From Betaproteobacteria bacterium RIFCSPLOWO2_02_FULL_68_150 (GTDB taxonomy: Bacteria; Pseudomonadota; Gammaproteobacteria; Burkholderiales; SG8-39), in NCBI GenBank assembly GCA_001771975.1, contig MERE01000158.1, positions 1 through 29,178 on the forward strand: a stretch of DNA of 29,178 bases. The letters are read 5' to 3'. A program made the translations under genes and the position numbers. Under the pieces are notes generated by a model, which ran no database searches, was not told the origin of the DNA, and saw only the letters and a program-made list of their open reading frames with translations. Below, piece after piece: positions 21,470 to 27,941 of this stretch (positions are counted from its first letter, which is position 1; each line of letters opens with the position of its first letter).

Positions 21470-24076
21470 TCAGGCCCAGAGCATGAGCCCGGTTTCGAAC
21501 GGATGCGTGAGCAGCTCGTGATACGGGTAGGCGCGGATGCGGTAATCGAGCCGGCCGCAGAACTCGGGCGCCAGATCGAGCACGAAGCGCTGCTCGCCGT
21601 TTTCGGCGAGCGGCCCCTCGGCAGCGAACTGGTGGCTCCGCCACACGCCGTCGCCCCCCTCGCGCTCGGCGCGCGCGAGCCGCAGTTCCACTCTCAGGTC
21701 TTCCCGCGCCAGCCCGTTCAGTCGCATCGCGACCTCGACCCGGAGGCGCTCGCCGAAGAGCACCCGGCTGACCGGCAAATCGACGCGCCGCAGCGTGACG
21801 CCGGGCCAGGCGGCGCGCACGCGATGCTTCCAGTGCGCCAGCTGGCGCGCCCCGCGATAGCCGTCGGCCTCGACCTGCGCGCGCTGCCGGGCCGCGGGCA
21901 GGTAGAACTTGCTCGTGTATTCGTTGACCATGCGCGAGGCGTTGAAGCGGTGCATGACGGTGGCGATCGAGCGCTTGGCCATGCGGATCCAGCGCTCGGG
22001 CAAACCGTTGTCGCCGCGCTCGTAATACGGGGGCACCACCTGGTCCTGCAGCAGCTCGTAGAGCGTGCGCGCTTCCTCCTGGTTGCGCCGGTGCTGGTCG
22101 AGCGCTTCCGATGCGGGCTTGATCGCCCAGCCGATGTCGCTGTGATAGGCCTCGCCCCACCAGCCGTCGAGCACGGAAAGGTTGAGCACGCCGTTGATGC
22201 CGGCCTTCATGCCGGAGGTGCCCGAGGCCTCGAGCGGATAGATCGGGTTGTTGAGCCACACATCCACGCCGGACACCATGCGCCGCGCGAGCCGCATGTC
22301 GTAGGCCTCGACCAGCAGGATCTTGCCCTCGAACTGCGGCGAGTGCGCTGTCCGCGTGAGATGGCGAATCAGGTCCTGGCCGGGGCCGTCGGCCGGGTGT
22401 GCCTTGCCGGCGAACAGAAACAGCACCGGGCGGTTCCGGACCGAGACAATCTCCTCCAGCCACTCGAGGTTGTCGAACAGCAGGGTGGCGCGCTTGTAGG
22501 TGGCGAAACGCCGTCCGAAGCCGATCGTGAGCACATTCAGATTGGCGGGATCGACCAGGCGCAGCAGCCGGTCGAGGTGCGACTCGCTGCCCTTGTCGCG
22601 CAGGTGTTGCTGCGAGATGCTGTAGCGCACCAGGTACAGCAACTGCGATTTCAGCGTCTGGTGCGTGTTCCAGAAGATCTCGTCGGGAAGCTCCCCGCAG
22701 TGCGCCCAGAAATCGGGGTCGGACAGGTGCTGGAACCAGCCGTCGCCGAGAAAGCGATCGTAGACATCGGCCCACTCGCGCGCGAGGAAGGTCGGCACGT
22801 GCACGCCGTTGGTGATGCAGGTGACCGGATTCTCCTCGGGCGGAATCTGCGGCCAGAGCGGGGCGAGCAGGCGCGCGGACACCCCGCCGTGGATGTTGGA
22901 GACGCCGTTGTGGTGGCGCGCCCCGCGCGCCGCGAGCGCCGTCATGTTGAACTCGTGGTCGCCGGGCTCGCGCCCGAGCGCGAGCAGCTTCTCGCGCCCG
23001 ATGCCGAGGTCCTTGCAGAAAGCGTCGAAATACGCCGCCATCGTCTCGTCGGAGAAATAGTCGTGCCCCGCGGCCACCGCGGTATGCGTTGTAAACACCG
23101 TGTTCGCCGCGACCGCCTCGAGCGCAGCGTCGAACTCGGCGCCGCCCGTAACGATGCCGCGGATGCGCTCCAGGATCAGGAACGCGGCGTGGCCCTCGTT
23201 GATGTGCCAGATCGTGGGCTGCACGCCGGCGGCGGCAAGCGCGCGCGCGCCGCCGATGCCGAGCACGATCTCCTGCTGCACGCGCGTCGTGCGGTCGCCG
23301 CCGTAGAGGCGGTACGTGATGAGCCGATCGCGCTCCGAATTCTCCGGCAGGTCGGTATCGAGCAGGTAAAGCGTCACGTGGCCGATGCGGCTCTGCCAGA
23401 CCTTGAGCAGCAGCGCGCGCCCGGGCAGCTCGACCGAAACCCGCAGTTCGGTGCCGCCGGCATCCCGGACCGGCTCGACCGGCAGGTCGTCGAAATCCGA
23501 GTCGTTGTAGGTCGCGCGCTGGTTGCCCTCGGGGTCGATGGTCTGCAAAAAATAACCCTGGCGGTAGAGCAACCCGACCGCGACGAACGGCAGCCGCAGG
23601 TCGCTCGCCGCCTTGCAATGGTCGCCGGCGAGGATTCCCAGCCCGCCCGAATAGATCGGCAGGCTTTCGTGGAACCCGAACTCGGCGCAGAAGTAAGCCA
23701 CCAGTTCACCGTCGCCGAGACTCGCCGCCGCCTCGCGCCGCGTCCGGTCGCCGAGGTAAACGTCGTAGGCCGCGAGCATCCGGCTGTAACTGGCCATGAA
23801 TTCCGCGTCCTGCACGGCTTCGCGCAACCGGGTCTCGTCGATACGCTTCAGGAAGGCGCGCGGATTGTGGCCGGCGGCGCTCCAGAGCCGCGGGTTGAGT
23901 CGCGAAAACAGCGAGCGCGTCTCCCGGTCCCAGGTGTAGCGCAGGTTGTTGGCGAGTTCGGCAAGGCGCGCGAGGCGCGCAGGCAGCCGCGGGCGGACGT
24001 GCACGAGGTAGGGCGTGCCTGGGATATCCATGTGCGGATCGAACGGAGCCTGTCCAGTCGCCTGGGAACGCGGCAT
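21470..24076 (-). CDS. glgP: Alpha-glucan (glycogen) phosphorylase, GT35
   Basis: An 868-residue phosphorylase, releasing glucose-1-phosphate from glycogen. The N-terminal 100 residues are the DUF3417-type domain (PGTPYLVHVRPRLPARLARL) that marks the shorter Thermotoga/actinobacterial-like phosphorylase clade rather than E. coli GlgP/MalP. The PLP-binding lysine is in EASGTSGMKAGINGVLN near residue 623. HINEGHAAFLILERIR, TTHTAVAAGHDYF and NGVHVPTFL are the usual active-site segments. The ATG at 24076 gives 15 extra residues; the ATG at 24031 (MDIPGTPY) matches family N-termini better, and a TAAGAT hexamer at 24079-24074 would favour it. Neither has a Shine-Dalgarno. It is convergent with glgA. 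It supplies the breakdown arm of the glycogen island. Confidence 0.94.
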   Translation of the reverse strand: MPRSQATGQAPFDPHMDIPGTPYLVHVRPRLPARLARLAELANNLRYTWDRETRSLFSRLNPRLWSAAGHNPRAFLKRIDETRLREAVQDAEFMASYSRMLAAYDVYLGDRTRREAAASLGDGELVAYFCAEFGFHESLPIYSGGLGILAGDHCKAASDLRLPFVAVGLLYRQGYFLQTIDPEGNQRATYNDSDFDDLPVEPVRDAGGTELRVSVELPGRALLLKVWQSRIGHVTLYLLDTDLPENSERDRLITYRLYGGDRTTRVQQEIVLGIGGARALAAAGVQPTIWHINEGHAAFLILERIRGIVTGGAEFDAALEAVAANTVFTTHTAVAAGHDYFSDETMAAYFDAFCKDLGIGREKLLALGREPGDHEFNMTALAARGARHHNGVSNIHGGVSARLLAPLWPQIPPEENPVTCITNGVHVPTFLAREWADVYDRFLGDGWFQHLSDPDFWAHCGELPDEIFWNTHQTLKSQLLYLVRYSISQQHLRDKGSESHLDRLLRLVDPANLNVLTIGFGRRFATYKRATLLFDNLEWLEEIVSVRNRPVLFLFAGKAHPADGPGQDLIRHLTRTAHSPQFEGKILLVEAYDMRLARRMVSGVDVWLNNPIYPLEASGTSGMKAGINGVLNLSVLDGWWGEAYHSDIGWAIKPASEALDQHRRNQEEARTLYELLQDQVVPPYYERGDNGLPERWIRMAKRSIATVMHRFNASRMVNEYTSKFYLPAARQRAQVEADGYRGARQLAHWKHRVRAAWPGVTLRRVDLPVSRVLFGERLRVEVAMRLNGLAREDLRVELRLARAEREGGDGVWRSHQFAAEGPLAENGEQRFVLDLAPEFCGRLDYRIRAYPYHELLTHPFETGLMLWA

Positions 24077-24142
24077 CTTAGCGCAGCGAAGCCCGGGCGT
24101 TAAGATTGATGCCGCGGACGACGGTCGTGTGCGCGTACGCGC

Positions 24143-24156
24143 TTGACCGGGATCAA
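24143..24156 (+). promoter_or_regulatory. FNR/ANR-type box upstream of the HPF-like gene
   Basis: TTGACCGGGATCAA within the 16-mer CTTGACCGGGATCAAG that recurs at 26917-26932 and, inverted, at 12339-12354. Its centre is 28.5 bp from TAACGT (24178-24183; 3 of 6), giving a predicted start near 24190 and a 27-base leader to the TTG start at 24217. On the minus side it lies 73 bp from the glgP ATG, with no -10 at class II distance. Confidence 0.65.
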
Positions 24157-24205
24157 GGGGTTCGGCGGGCGACGCGCTAACGTATGCATACGAACTCCGT
24201 CACGC

Positions 24206-24210
24206 GGAGG
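24206..24210 (+). promoter_or_regulatory. Ribosome-binding site fixing the TTG start
   Basis: GGAGG, six bases before the TTG at 24217. This start yields MQIPLQVTYRG, the usual N-terminus of the family. The in-frame ATG at 24184 has no such site and lies upstream of the predicted transcript start. Confidence 0.7.
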
Positions 24211-24216
24211 ACCCTC

Positions 24217-24756
24217 TTGCAAATTCCCCTCCAGGTAACGTATCGCGGCATCGAACGCTCCGACGCGCTCGACGCGCGCATTCGCGACAAGGCCGCCAAG
24301 CTCGAGGAATTTCACTCCCACGTGACCAGCTGTCACGTGGTGGTCGAAGAGCGCCACCGGCATCATCGGCAAGGCAAGCAGTTCACGGTGAGCATCGACC
24401 TGCGCCTGCCCGGCCACGAGGTGGTGCTCAATCGCGATCATCACGAAGATGTGTACGTAGCGGTGCGCGACGCATTCGACGCCGCCGGAAGAAAACTCGA
24501 AGACCTGGCGCGGCTGCAGCGCGGCGACGTCAAGACCCATGAGCTGCCGCAGCGCGGCACCGTGGCGCGCCTGTTTCCCGACGAAGGTTACGGCTTCATC
24601 GAGACTGCCGACGGCCGCGAGTTGTATTTCAGCCGCGACAACGTCGTGGAGCCCTCGTTCGAGCAGCTCGCCGCCGGCAGCAGGGTCCAGTTCATCGAGG
24701 AACTGGCAGGCGAGGGCAGGCAGGCGAAGCGCGTCAGCGTCGGCAAGCACGGCTGA
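24217..24756 (+). CDS. HPF/RaiA ribosome hibernation protein fused to a cold-shock domain
   Basis: A 179-residue two-domain protein. Residues 1-100 are an HPF/RaiA (sigma-54 modulation, S30AE) domain: MQIPLQVTYRG, alpha-helix with DKAAKLEEF, a CHVVVEE strand, and DVYVAVRDAFDAAGRKLED. Residues 112-178 are a cold-shock domain with RNP1-like GYGFI (124-128) and RNP2-like LYF (136-138). The first domain is expected to bind the decoding centre of stalled 70S ribosomes in dormant cells; the second would bind RNA. Such fusions are known in proteobacteria but differ from the classical long HPF, whose C-terminal domain dimerises ribosomes. The TTG start at 24217 is chosen on Shine-Dalgarno spacing. 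The FNR-type box upstream implies induction when oxygen falls. Confidence 0.9.
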   Translation: MQIPLQVTYRGIERSDALDARIRDKAAKLEEFHSHVTSCHVVVEERHRHHRQGKQFTVSIDLRLPGHEVVLNRDHHEDVYVAVRDAFDAAGRKLEDLARLQRGDVKTHELPQRGTVARLFPDEGYGFIETADGRELYFSRDNVVEPSFEQLAAGSRVQFIEELAGEGRQAKRVSVGKHG

Positions 24757-24784
24757 ATCGCGCGGGCCCCGCTGCGCAGGCACC

Positions 24785-24997
24785 ATGACGCGACCCCGGC
24801 GCAAGGCAAGGAAGCGCCGCCAGCGAATCGCCGGCGGCACCGAGCAGGGCCTGCCGCCTGAAGGCCGTGCGCAGCCACCGCCTCCGCCGCGCGAATCGGT
24901 CGAAGATCCCATCGAGGACTGGGTCGAGGACGACGCCGCAGCGGATCGCTGGGTGCTCGAGCGCGAAGGCGGGGACGTGCAGCGCGGCGACGGCTAG
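24785..24997 (+). CDS. Small charged hypothetical protein
   Basis: A possible 70-residue protein. Its first 14 residues are highly basic (MTRPRRKARKRRQR), followed by a proline run and an acidic tail (ESVEDPIEDWVEDD). This basic-then-acidic plan is also seen in the 101-residue protein at 36-341. Codon third positions are GC-rich like the neighbours. The ATG at 24785 is preceded only by a weak AGG. It lies 28 bases after the HPF-like gene and is probably cotranscribed with it. No domain recognised; it could be a chance open frame. Confidence 0.45.
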   Translation: MTRPRRKARKRRQRIAGGTEQGLPPEGRAQPPPPPRESVEDPIEDWVEDDAAADRWVLEREGGDVQRGDG

Positions 24998-25059
24998 CCG
25001 CGCCGCAGCGTGAACCGGCTGCGCTTGGCGATCGCGGGTTGTAGCGCACAGGGCGCCGC

Positions 25060-26385
25060 ATGCGCATCGTGATCCTCGGCGCTGCCGGGCGCGACTTCCA
25101 CAACTTCAACGTCGTGTATCGCGACGATCCGGCGAGCGAAGTCGTCGCCTTCACCGCCGCGCAGATCCCCGGCATCGGCGGCCGGCGTTATCCGGCAGAG
25201 CTGGCCGGCGCGCGCTATCCGCAAGGCATCCCGATCGTCGACGAAGCCGGCCTCGAGGCGCTGCTGCGCGACACGCGCGCACAGCAGGTCGTGTTCGCCT
25301 ACAGCGACGTTGCGCACGCCGAAGTCATGCACCTCGCCTCGCGCGCCCTGGCGGGCGGCGCCGATTTCGTCCTGCTCGGCCCGGATCGGACCATGCTGCG
25401 GGCGCGCGTGCCGGTGATCGCGGTGTCCGCCGTGCGCACCGGTTGCGGCAAGTCGCAGACCGCGCGCTGGATTGCGCGTCGCCTGCGCGCGCAGGGAGTG
25501 CGGGTCGGCGTTGTGCGCCACCCCATGCCCTACGGGGACCTCGCGGCGGCGGCGGTGCAGCGTTTCGCCTCACTGGCCGATCTCGACGCCGCACGCTGCA
25601 GCATCGAGGAACGCGAGGAGTTCGAACCGCATCTGGCCGCAGGTAACGTCGTGTATGCCGGGATCGATTACGCGCGCGTGATCGCGCAGGCGGCGGCCGA
25701 AGCGGAGCTGATCCTGTGGGACGGCGGCAACAACGATTTCCCGTTCGTGCGGCCCGATCTGCACGTCGTGCTGGTGGATACGCTGCGGCCGGGACACGAA
25801 ACCGCGTATCACCCGGGCGAAGCGGTGCTGCGCATGGCCGACGTGGTGCTGCTCGCCAAGTGCGACGCCGCGTCGTCCGACGACGTCGAGCGCGCAGCGA
25901 CGGCTGCGCGCGCCGCGAATCCGGCGGCGCGCATCATTCGCACCAACTCGCCGGTGAGTCTCGACGATCCCGCGGCGCTGCGCGGTCGCCGCGTGCTGGT
26001 GATCGAGGACGGCCCCACGATTACGCACGGCGGCATGCCTCACGGCGCGGGCTACGTCGCCGCCTTGCAGCACGGGGCGCGCGAAATCGTCGATCCGCGT
26101 CCGCACGCCGCGCCCGGGATCGCCCGCGCGTATGCAAGCTACCCGCACATCGGGCGGGTGCTGCCGGCGCTGGGTTATTCGAGGGAGCAGGTCGAGGATC
26201 TGCTCGCCACGATCACGCGCTGCAATGCAGAGGTGGTGGTCAGCGCGACGCCGTTCGACCTGGCGCCGCTCATCGGCACGACCGTGCGGGTCGTGCGCGC
26301 GCGCTTCGAGTTGGCCGAGGCGGAGGGCTCGGCGTTCGGCGAGGTGCTGGATTCGTTTCTCGCCGCAACCCTGCCGCAGCGCTGA
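25060..26385 (+). CDS. Cyclic 2,3-diphosphoglycerate synthetase-like GTPase
   Basis: A 441-residue protein of the family named after the cyclic 2,3-diphosphoglycerate synthetase of methanogens. It has a Rossmann-like start (MRIVILGAAGRDFHNFNVVYRD), the family segments AFTAAQIPGIGGRRYP and FAYSDVAHAEVMHLASR, and a P-loop-like SAVRTGCGKSQTARWI near residue 128. RHPMPYGDL, WDGGNNDFPFVRPDLHVVLVD and VIEDGPTITHGGMPHGAG follow. Length fits the archaeal enzyme (about 460). In bacteria the family is widespread but its real reaction is not settled, so the name should be read as family membership, with ATP/GTP use likely. It stands 62 bases after the small charged gene and converges with the CBS gene 14 bases downstream. 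No FNR box of its own was seen; readthrough from the HPF promoter is possible. Confidence 0.85.
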   Translation: MRIVILGAAGRDFHNFNVVYRDDPASEVVAFTAAQIPGIGGRRYPAELAGARYPQGIPIVDEAGLEALLRDTRAQQVVFAYSDVAHAEVMHLASRALAGGADFVLLGPDRTMLRARVPVIAVSAVRTGCGKSQTARWIARRLRAQGVRVGVVRHPMPYGDLAAAAVQRFASLADLDAARCSIEEREEFEPHLAAGNVVYAGIDYARVIAQAAAEAELILWDGGNNDFPFVRPDLHVVLVDTLRPGHETAYHPGEAVLRMADVVLLAKCDAASSDDVERAATAARAANPAARIIRTNSPVSLDDPAALRGRRVLVIEDGPTITHGGMPHGAGYVAALQHGAREIVDPRPHAAPGIARAYASYPHIGRVLPALGYSREQVEDLLATITRCNAEVVVSATPFDLAPLIGTTVRVVRARFELAEAEGSAFGEVLDSFLAATLPQR

Positions 26386-26399
26386 CCGATGGCCGCGGC

Positions 26400-26870
26400 T
26401 CAGGCGTGGCCCGGAACGGCCGTGCGCCGCTGGGTGCTTTCCTTGCGGTGCTCGCGCGACACCATGGTCGCGAGTCCCGACAACTCCTCGGCGAGCAGCG
26501 CGAGGATGTCGTCCGCAGCGATGATGCCGATCAGCACGCCGTCGCCGTCGACCACGGGCAGGCGGCGGACGCCCTTCATGCGCATCACGGCGACGGTTTC
26601 GGCAACTCCTGCGGTCTCGTTCAGTTCGAGCAATTCCTTGGCGGCCACGTCGCCGGCGCGGATCACCTCCGGGTCGAGGCCGAGGGCGGTCACTGCGACG
26701 ACGATGTCGCGGTCAGTGACGATGCCGCAGGGCTTGCGCTTGCCGCCCTGTTCGTCGACCAGCACGATGCAGCCGACGTGATATTCGCGCATCAGCTGCG
26801 CTGCGCTTTTCACCGTGATGTCACGCTTCGCCACCACCACTTCGCGCGTGCAGATTTCGCCGATCGCCAT
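26400..26870 (-). CDS. Twin-CBS domain protein
   Basis: A 156-residue cytosolic protein consisting of two CBS domains (about residues 8-67 and 74-135) and a short charged tail. Recognisable are MREYHVGCIVLVDE...GIVTDRDIV in the first and MRMKGVRRLPVVDGDGVLIGIIAADDIL in the second. Such stand-alone pairs bind adenine nucleotides and sense energy state; partners vary. The start is secure: GGAGG (26881-26877) lies six bases before the ATG. The FNR-type box at 26918-26931 is 54 bp upstream of the ATG. Stand-alone twin-CBS proteins, with Usps, are common members of hypoxia regulons (for example HRP1 in mycobacteria). Its 3' end faces the cDPGS-like gene. Confidence 0.92.
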   Translation of the reverse strand: MAIGEICTREVVVAKRDITVKSAAQLMREYHVGCIVLVDEQGGKRKPCGIVTDRDIVVAVTALGLDPEVIRAGDVAAKELLELNETAGVAETVAVMRMKGVRRLPVVDGDGVLIGIIAADDILALLAEELSGLATMVSREHRKESTQRRTAVPGHA

Positions 26871-26917
26871 GATGTGCCTCCGTGCGGACAGGATTGCTCC
26901 GGGTGCAGCCTGCGCGC

Positions 26918-26931
26918 TTGACCGGGATCAA
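26918..26931 (-). promoter_or_regulatory. FNR/ANR-type box upstream of the twin-CBS gene
   Basis: TTGACCGGGATCAA, the same 16-mer context as at 24143. It lies between the CBS gene (minus, ATG 26870) and the 3' end of the small cysteine protein gene. At class II distance the -10 (CAATCC/AATCCT, 26896-26890) is weak. The predicted start near 26884 leaves a 13-base leader carrying GGAGG. Confidence 0.65.
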
Positions 26932-26955
26932 GCGGGGGCGGGGAGCGAGCGGCGC

Positions 26956-27201
26956 TCAGCTCGGGTGGCAGGGACCCTTCTTTACCCAGACGCCGCGCTC
27001 CTCGCAGTGCAGAAGCTCGTTACCGCTGCACACGTATTCGCCGATGGCATAGGCCTGGTCGTTGAAGTAGCACACGCCAGTCTCGGGCTCGAAATCGAAC
27101 GGCACATCGTCCTCGCCGAAGCTGTCGTGGTCGAGGATCGGCGAGTGCTTGCGTTCGGGGTCGGGTGCGCCGACCTGGGGCGGGTGACCGAGCGTCGTCA
27201 T
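26956..27201 (-). CDS. Small four-cysteine protein
   Basis: An 81-residue acidic protein. The last 40 residues hold four cysteines (C44, C58, C66, C78) within TGVCYFNDQAYAIGEYVC and a following LLHCEERGVWVKKGPC segment, a CY-N-xAY-xxG pattern reminiscent of DUF1496-like small domains. The cysteines may bind a metal or form disulfides. There is no signal peptide. The ATG at 27201 is chosen because GGAG lies 7 bases upstream; the frame runs up to 27369 without support. A degenerate FNR box (27257-27270) with TATCGT (27235-27230) at the class II distance lies upstream, predicting a 21-base leader. I cannot assign a function. Confidence 0.75.
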   Translation of the reverse strand: MTTLGHPPQVGAPDPERKHSPILDHDSFGEDDVPFDFEPETGVCYFNDQAYAIGEYVCSGNELLHCEERGVWVKKGPCHPS

Positions 27202-27256
27202 GTCAGGGCTCCGGTTGTGCGATGCGACCACGATAGCGTGAACTGCGGGGCGCGGC

Positions 27257-27270
27257 TTGACCTGACGCAA
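27257..27270 (-). promoter_or_regulatory. Degenerate FNR/ANR-type box
   Basis: TTGACCTGACGCAA: one perfect half (TTGAC) and one weaker half (CGCAA). Its centre is 28.5 bp from TATCGT (27235-27230; 4 of 6) on the side of the small cysteine protein gene. It also lies about 48 bp upstream of the predicted start of the divergent DUF882 gene. Confidence 0.5.
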
Positions 27271-27276
27271 GCCCCG

Positions 27277-27305
27277 TTGGCAGGCGCCGCCGCTTTGTCC
27301 ATAAT
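27277..27305 (+). promoter_or_regulatory. Sigma-70-type promoter of the DUF882 gene
   Basis: A -35 TTGGCA (27277-27282; 5 of 6), a 17-bp spacer and a -10 CATAAT (27300-27305; 5 of 6). The predicted start is near 27312, with a 24-base leader. Confidence 0.7.
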
Positions 27306-27335
27306 CCGCCCTGCCAAAACTTTCCGGTGGCGCCG

Positions 27336-27920
27336 ATGAAGTGCGTTGTAGACGGCAATTCCAAGCCAAGCGCGAGCAGTTCGCCTGCCCCGCGGCGCCG
27401 CTTTCTCGCTCTGGCGAGTGTCGCGCTGGCCGCGCCGATGCTGGCGCTGGCGCGGCGCTCGCAGGCGAGCGCGGCGCAGCCGCGCGCGCTGGCGTTCGAC
27501 CATACCCATACCGGCGAGCGCCTGTCGATCACCTATGCATTGGGCGATCACTATTTTCCCGGCGCGCTGCAGGCGCTGAACCGCTTCCTGCGCGACTTTC
27601 GAACCGGCGCGACGCATGCCATCGATCCGCGTCTGCTCGACCAGCTGCACCTGCTTCGCCAGGTGACGCGGAGCACGGCGCCGTTTCAGGTCATTTCCGC
27701 CTACCGCTCTCCGGCGACCAACCAGATGCTGCGCAACCGAAGCCGGGGCATTGCTTCGCAAAGCCTGCACCTGCAGGGGCAGGCGATCGACATCCGCCTC
27801 GCCGACGTAGCGCTCGGCGAGCTGCGCGATGCGGCGCTGTCGCTGCGCGCCGGCGGCGTCGGGTACTATCGCGGCCCCGATTTCGTCCACCTCGACACCG
27901 GGCGTGTAAGGCGCTGGTAG
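27336..27920 (+). CDS. Tat-exported DUF882 / M15-type murein peptidase (YcbK/MepK-like)
   Basis: A 194-residue protein. The N-terminal twin-arginine signal RRRFLALASVALAAPMLALA (residues 20-39) implies Tat export. The mature part is a DUF882/peptidase M15A-like domain with FQVISAYRSPATNQML, the zinc-binding motif SLHLQGQAIDIRL (His and Asp ligands) and a final GPDFVHLDTG. E. coli YcbK (MepK) cleaves 3-3 peptide cross-links, and its gene neighbours the L,D-transpeptidase YcbB. The same pairing is seen here, with a YcbB-like gene converging 21 bases downstream. ATG 27336 is chosen; a GTG at 27327 would add three residues. Confidence 0.9.
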   Translation: MKCVVDGNSKPSASSSPAPRRRFLALASVALAAPMLALARRSQASAAQPRALAFDHTHTGERLSITYALGDHYFPGALQALNRFLRDFRTGATHAIDPRLLDQLHLLRQVTRSTAPFQVISAYRSPATNQMLRNRSRGIASQSLHLQGQAIDIRLADVALGELRDAALSLRAGGVGYYRGPDFVHLDTGRVRRW

Positions 27921-27941
27921 GCCGCCGTCGCGGGCGCGCCG

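Noticed and set aside
21503..24103. 866-codon plus-strand open frame opposite the phosphorylase
   Set aside because: Antisense of a clear phosphorylase gene; composition typical of reverse-frame translation.
27921..27941. GC-rich gap between convergent DUF882 and L,D-transpeptidase genes as a terminator
   Set aside because: No convincing stem-loop with a T-run on either strand.
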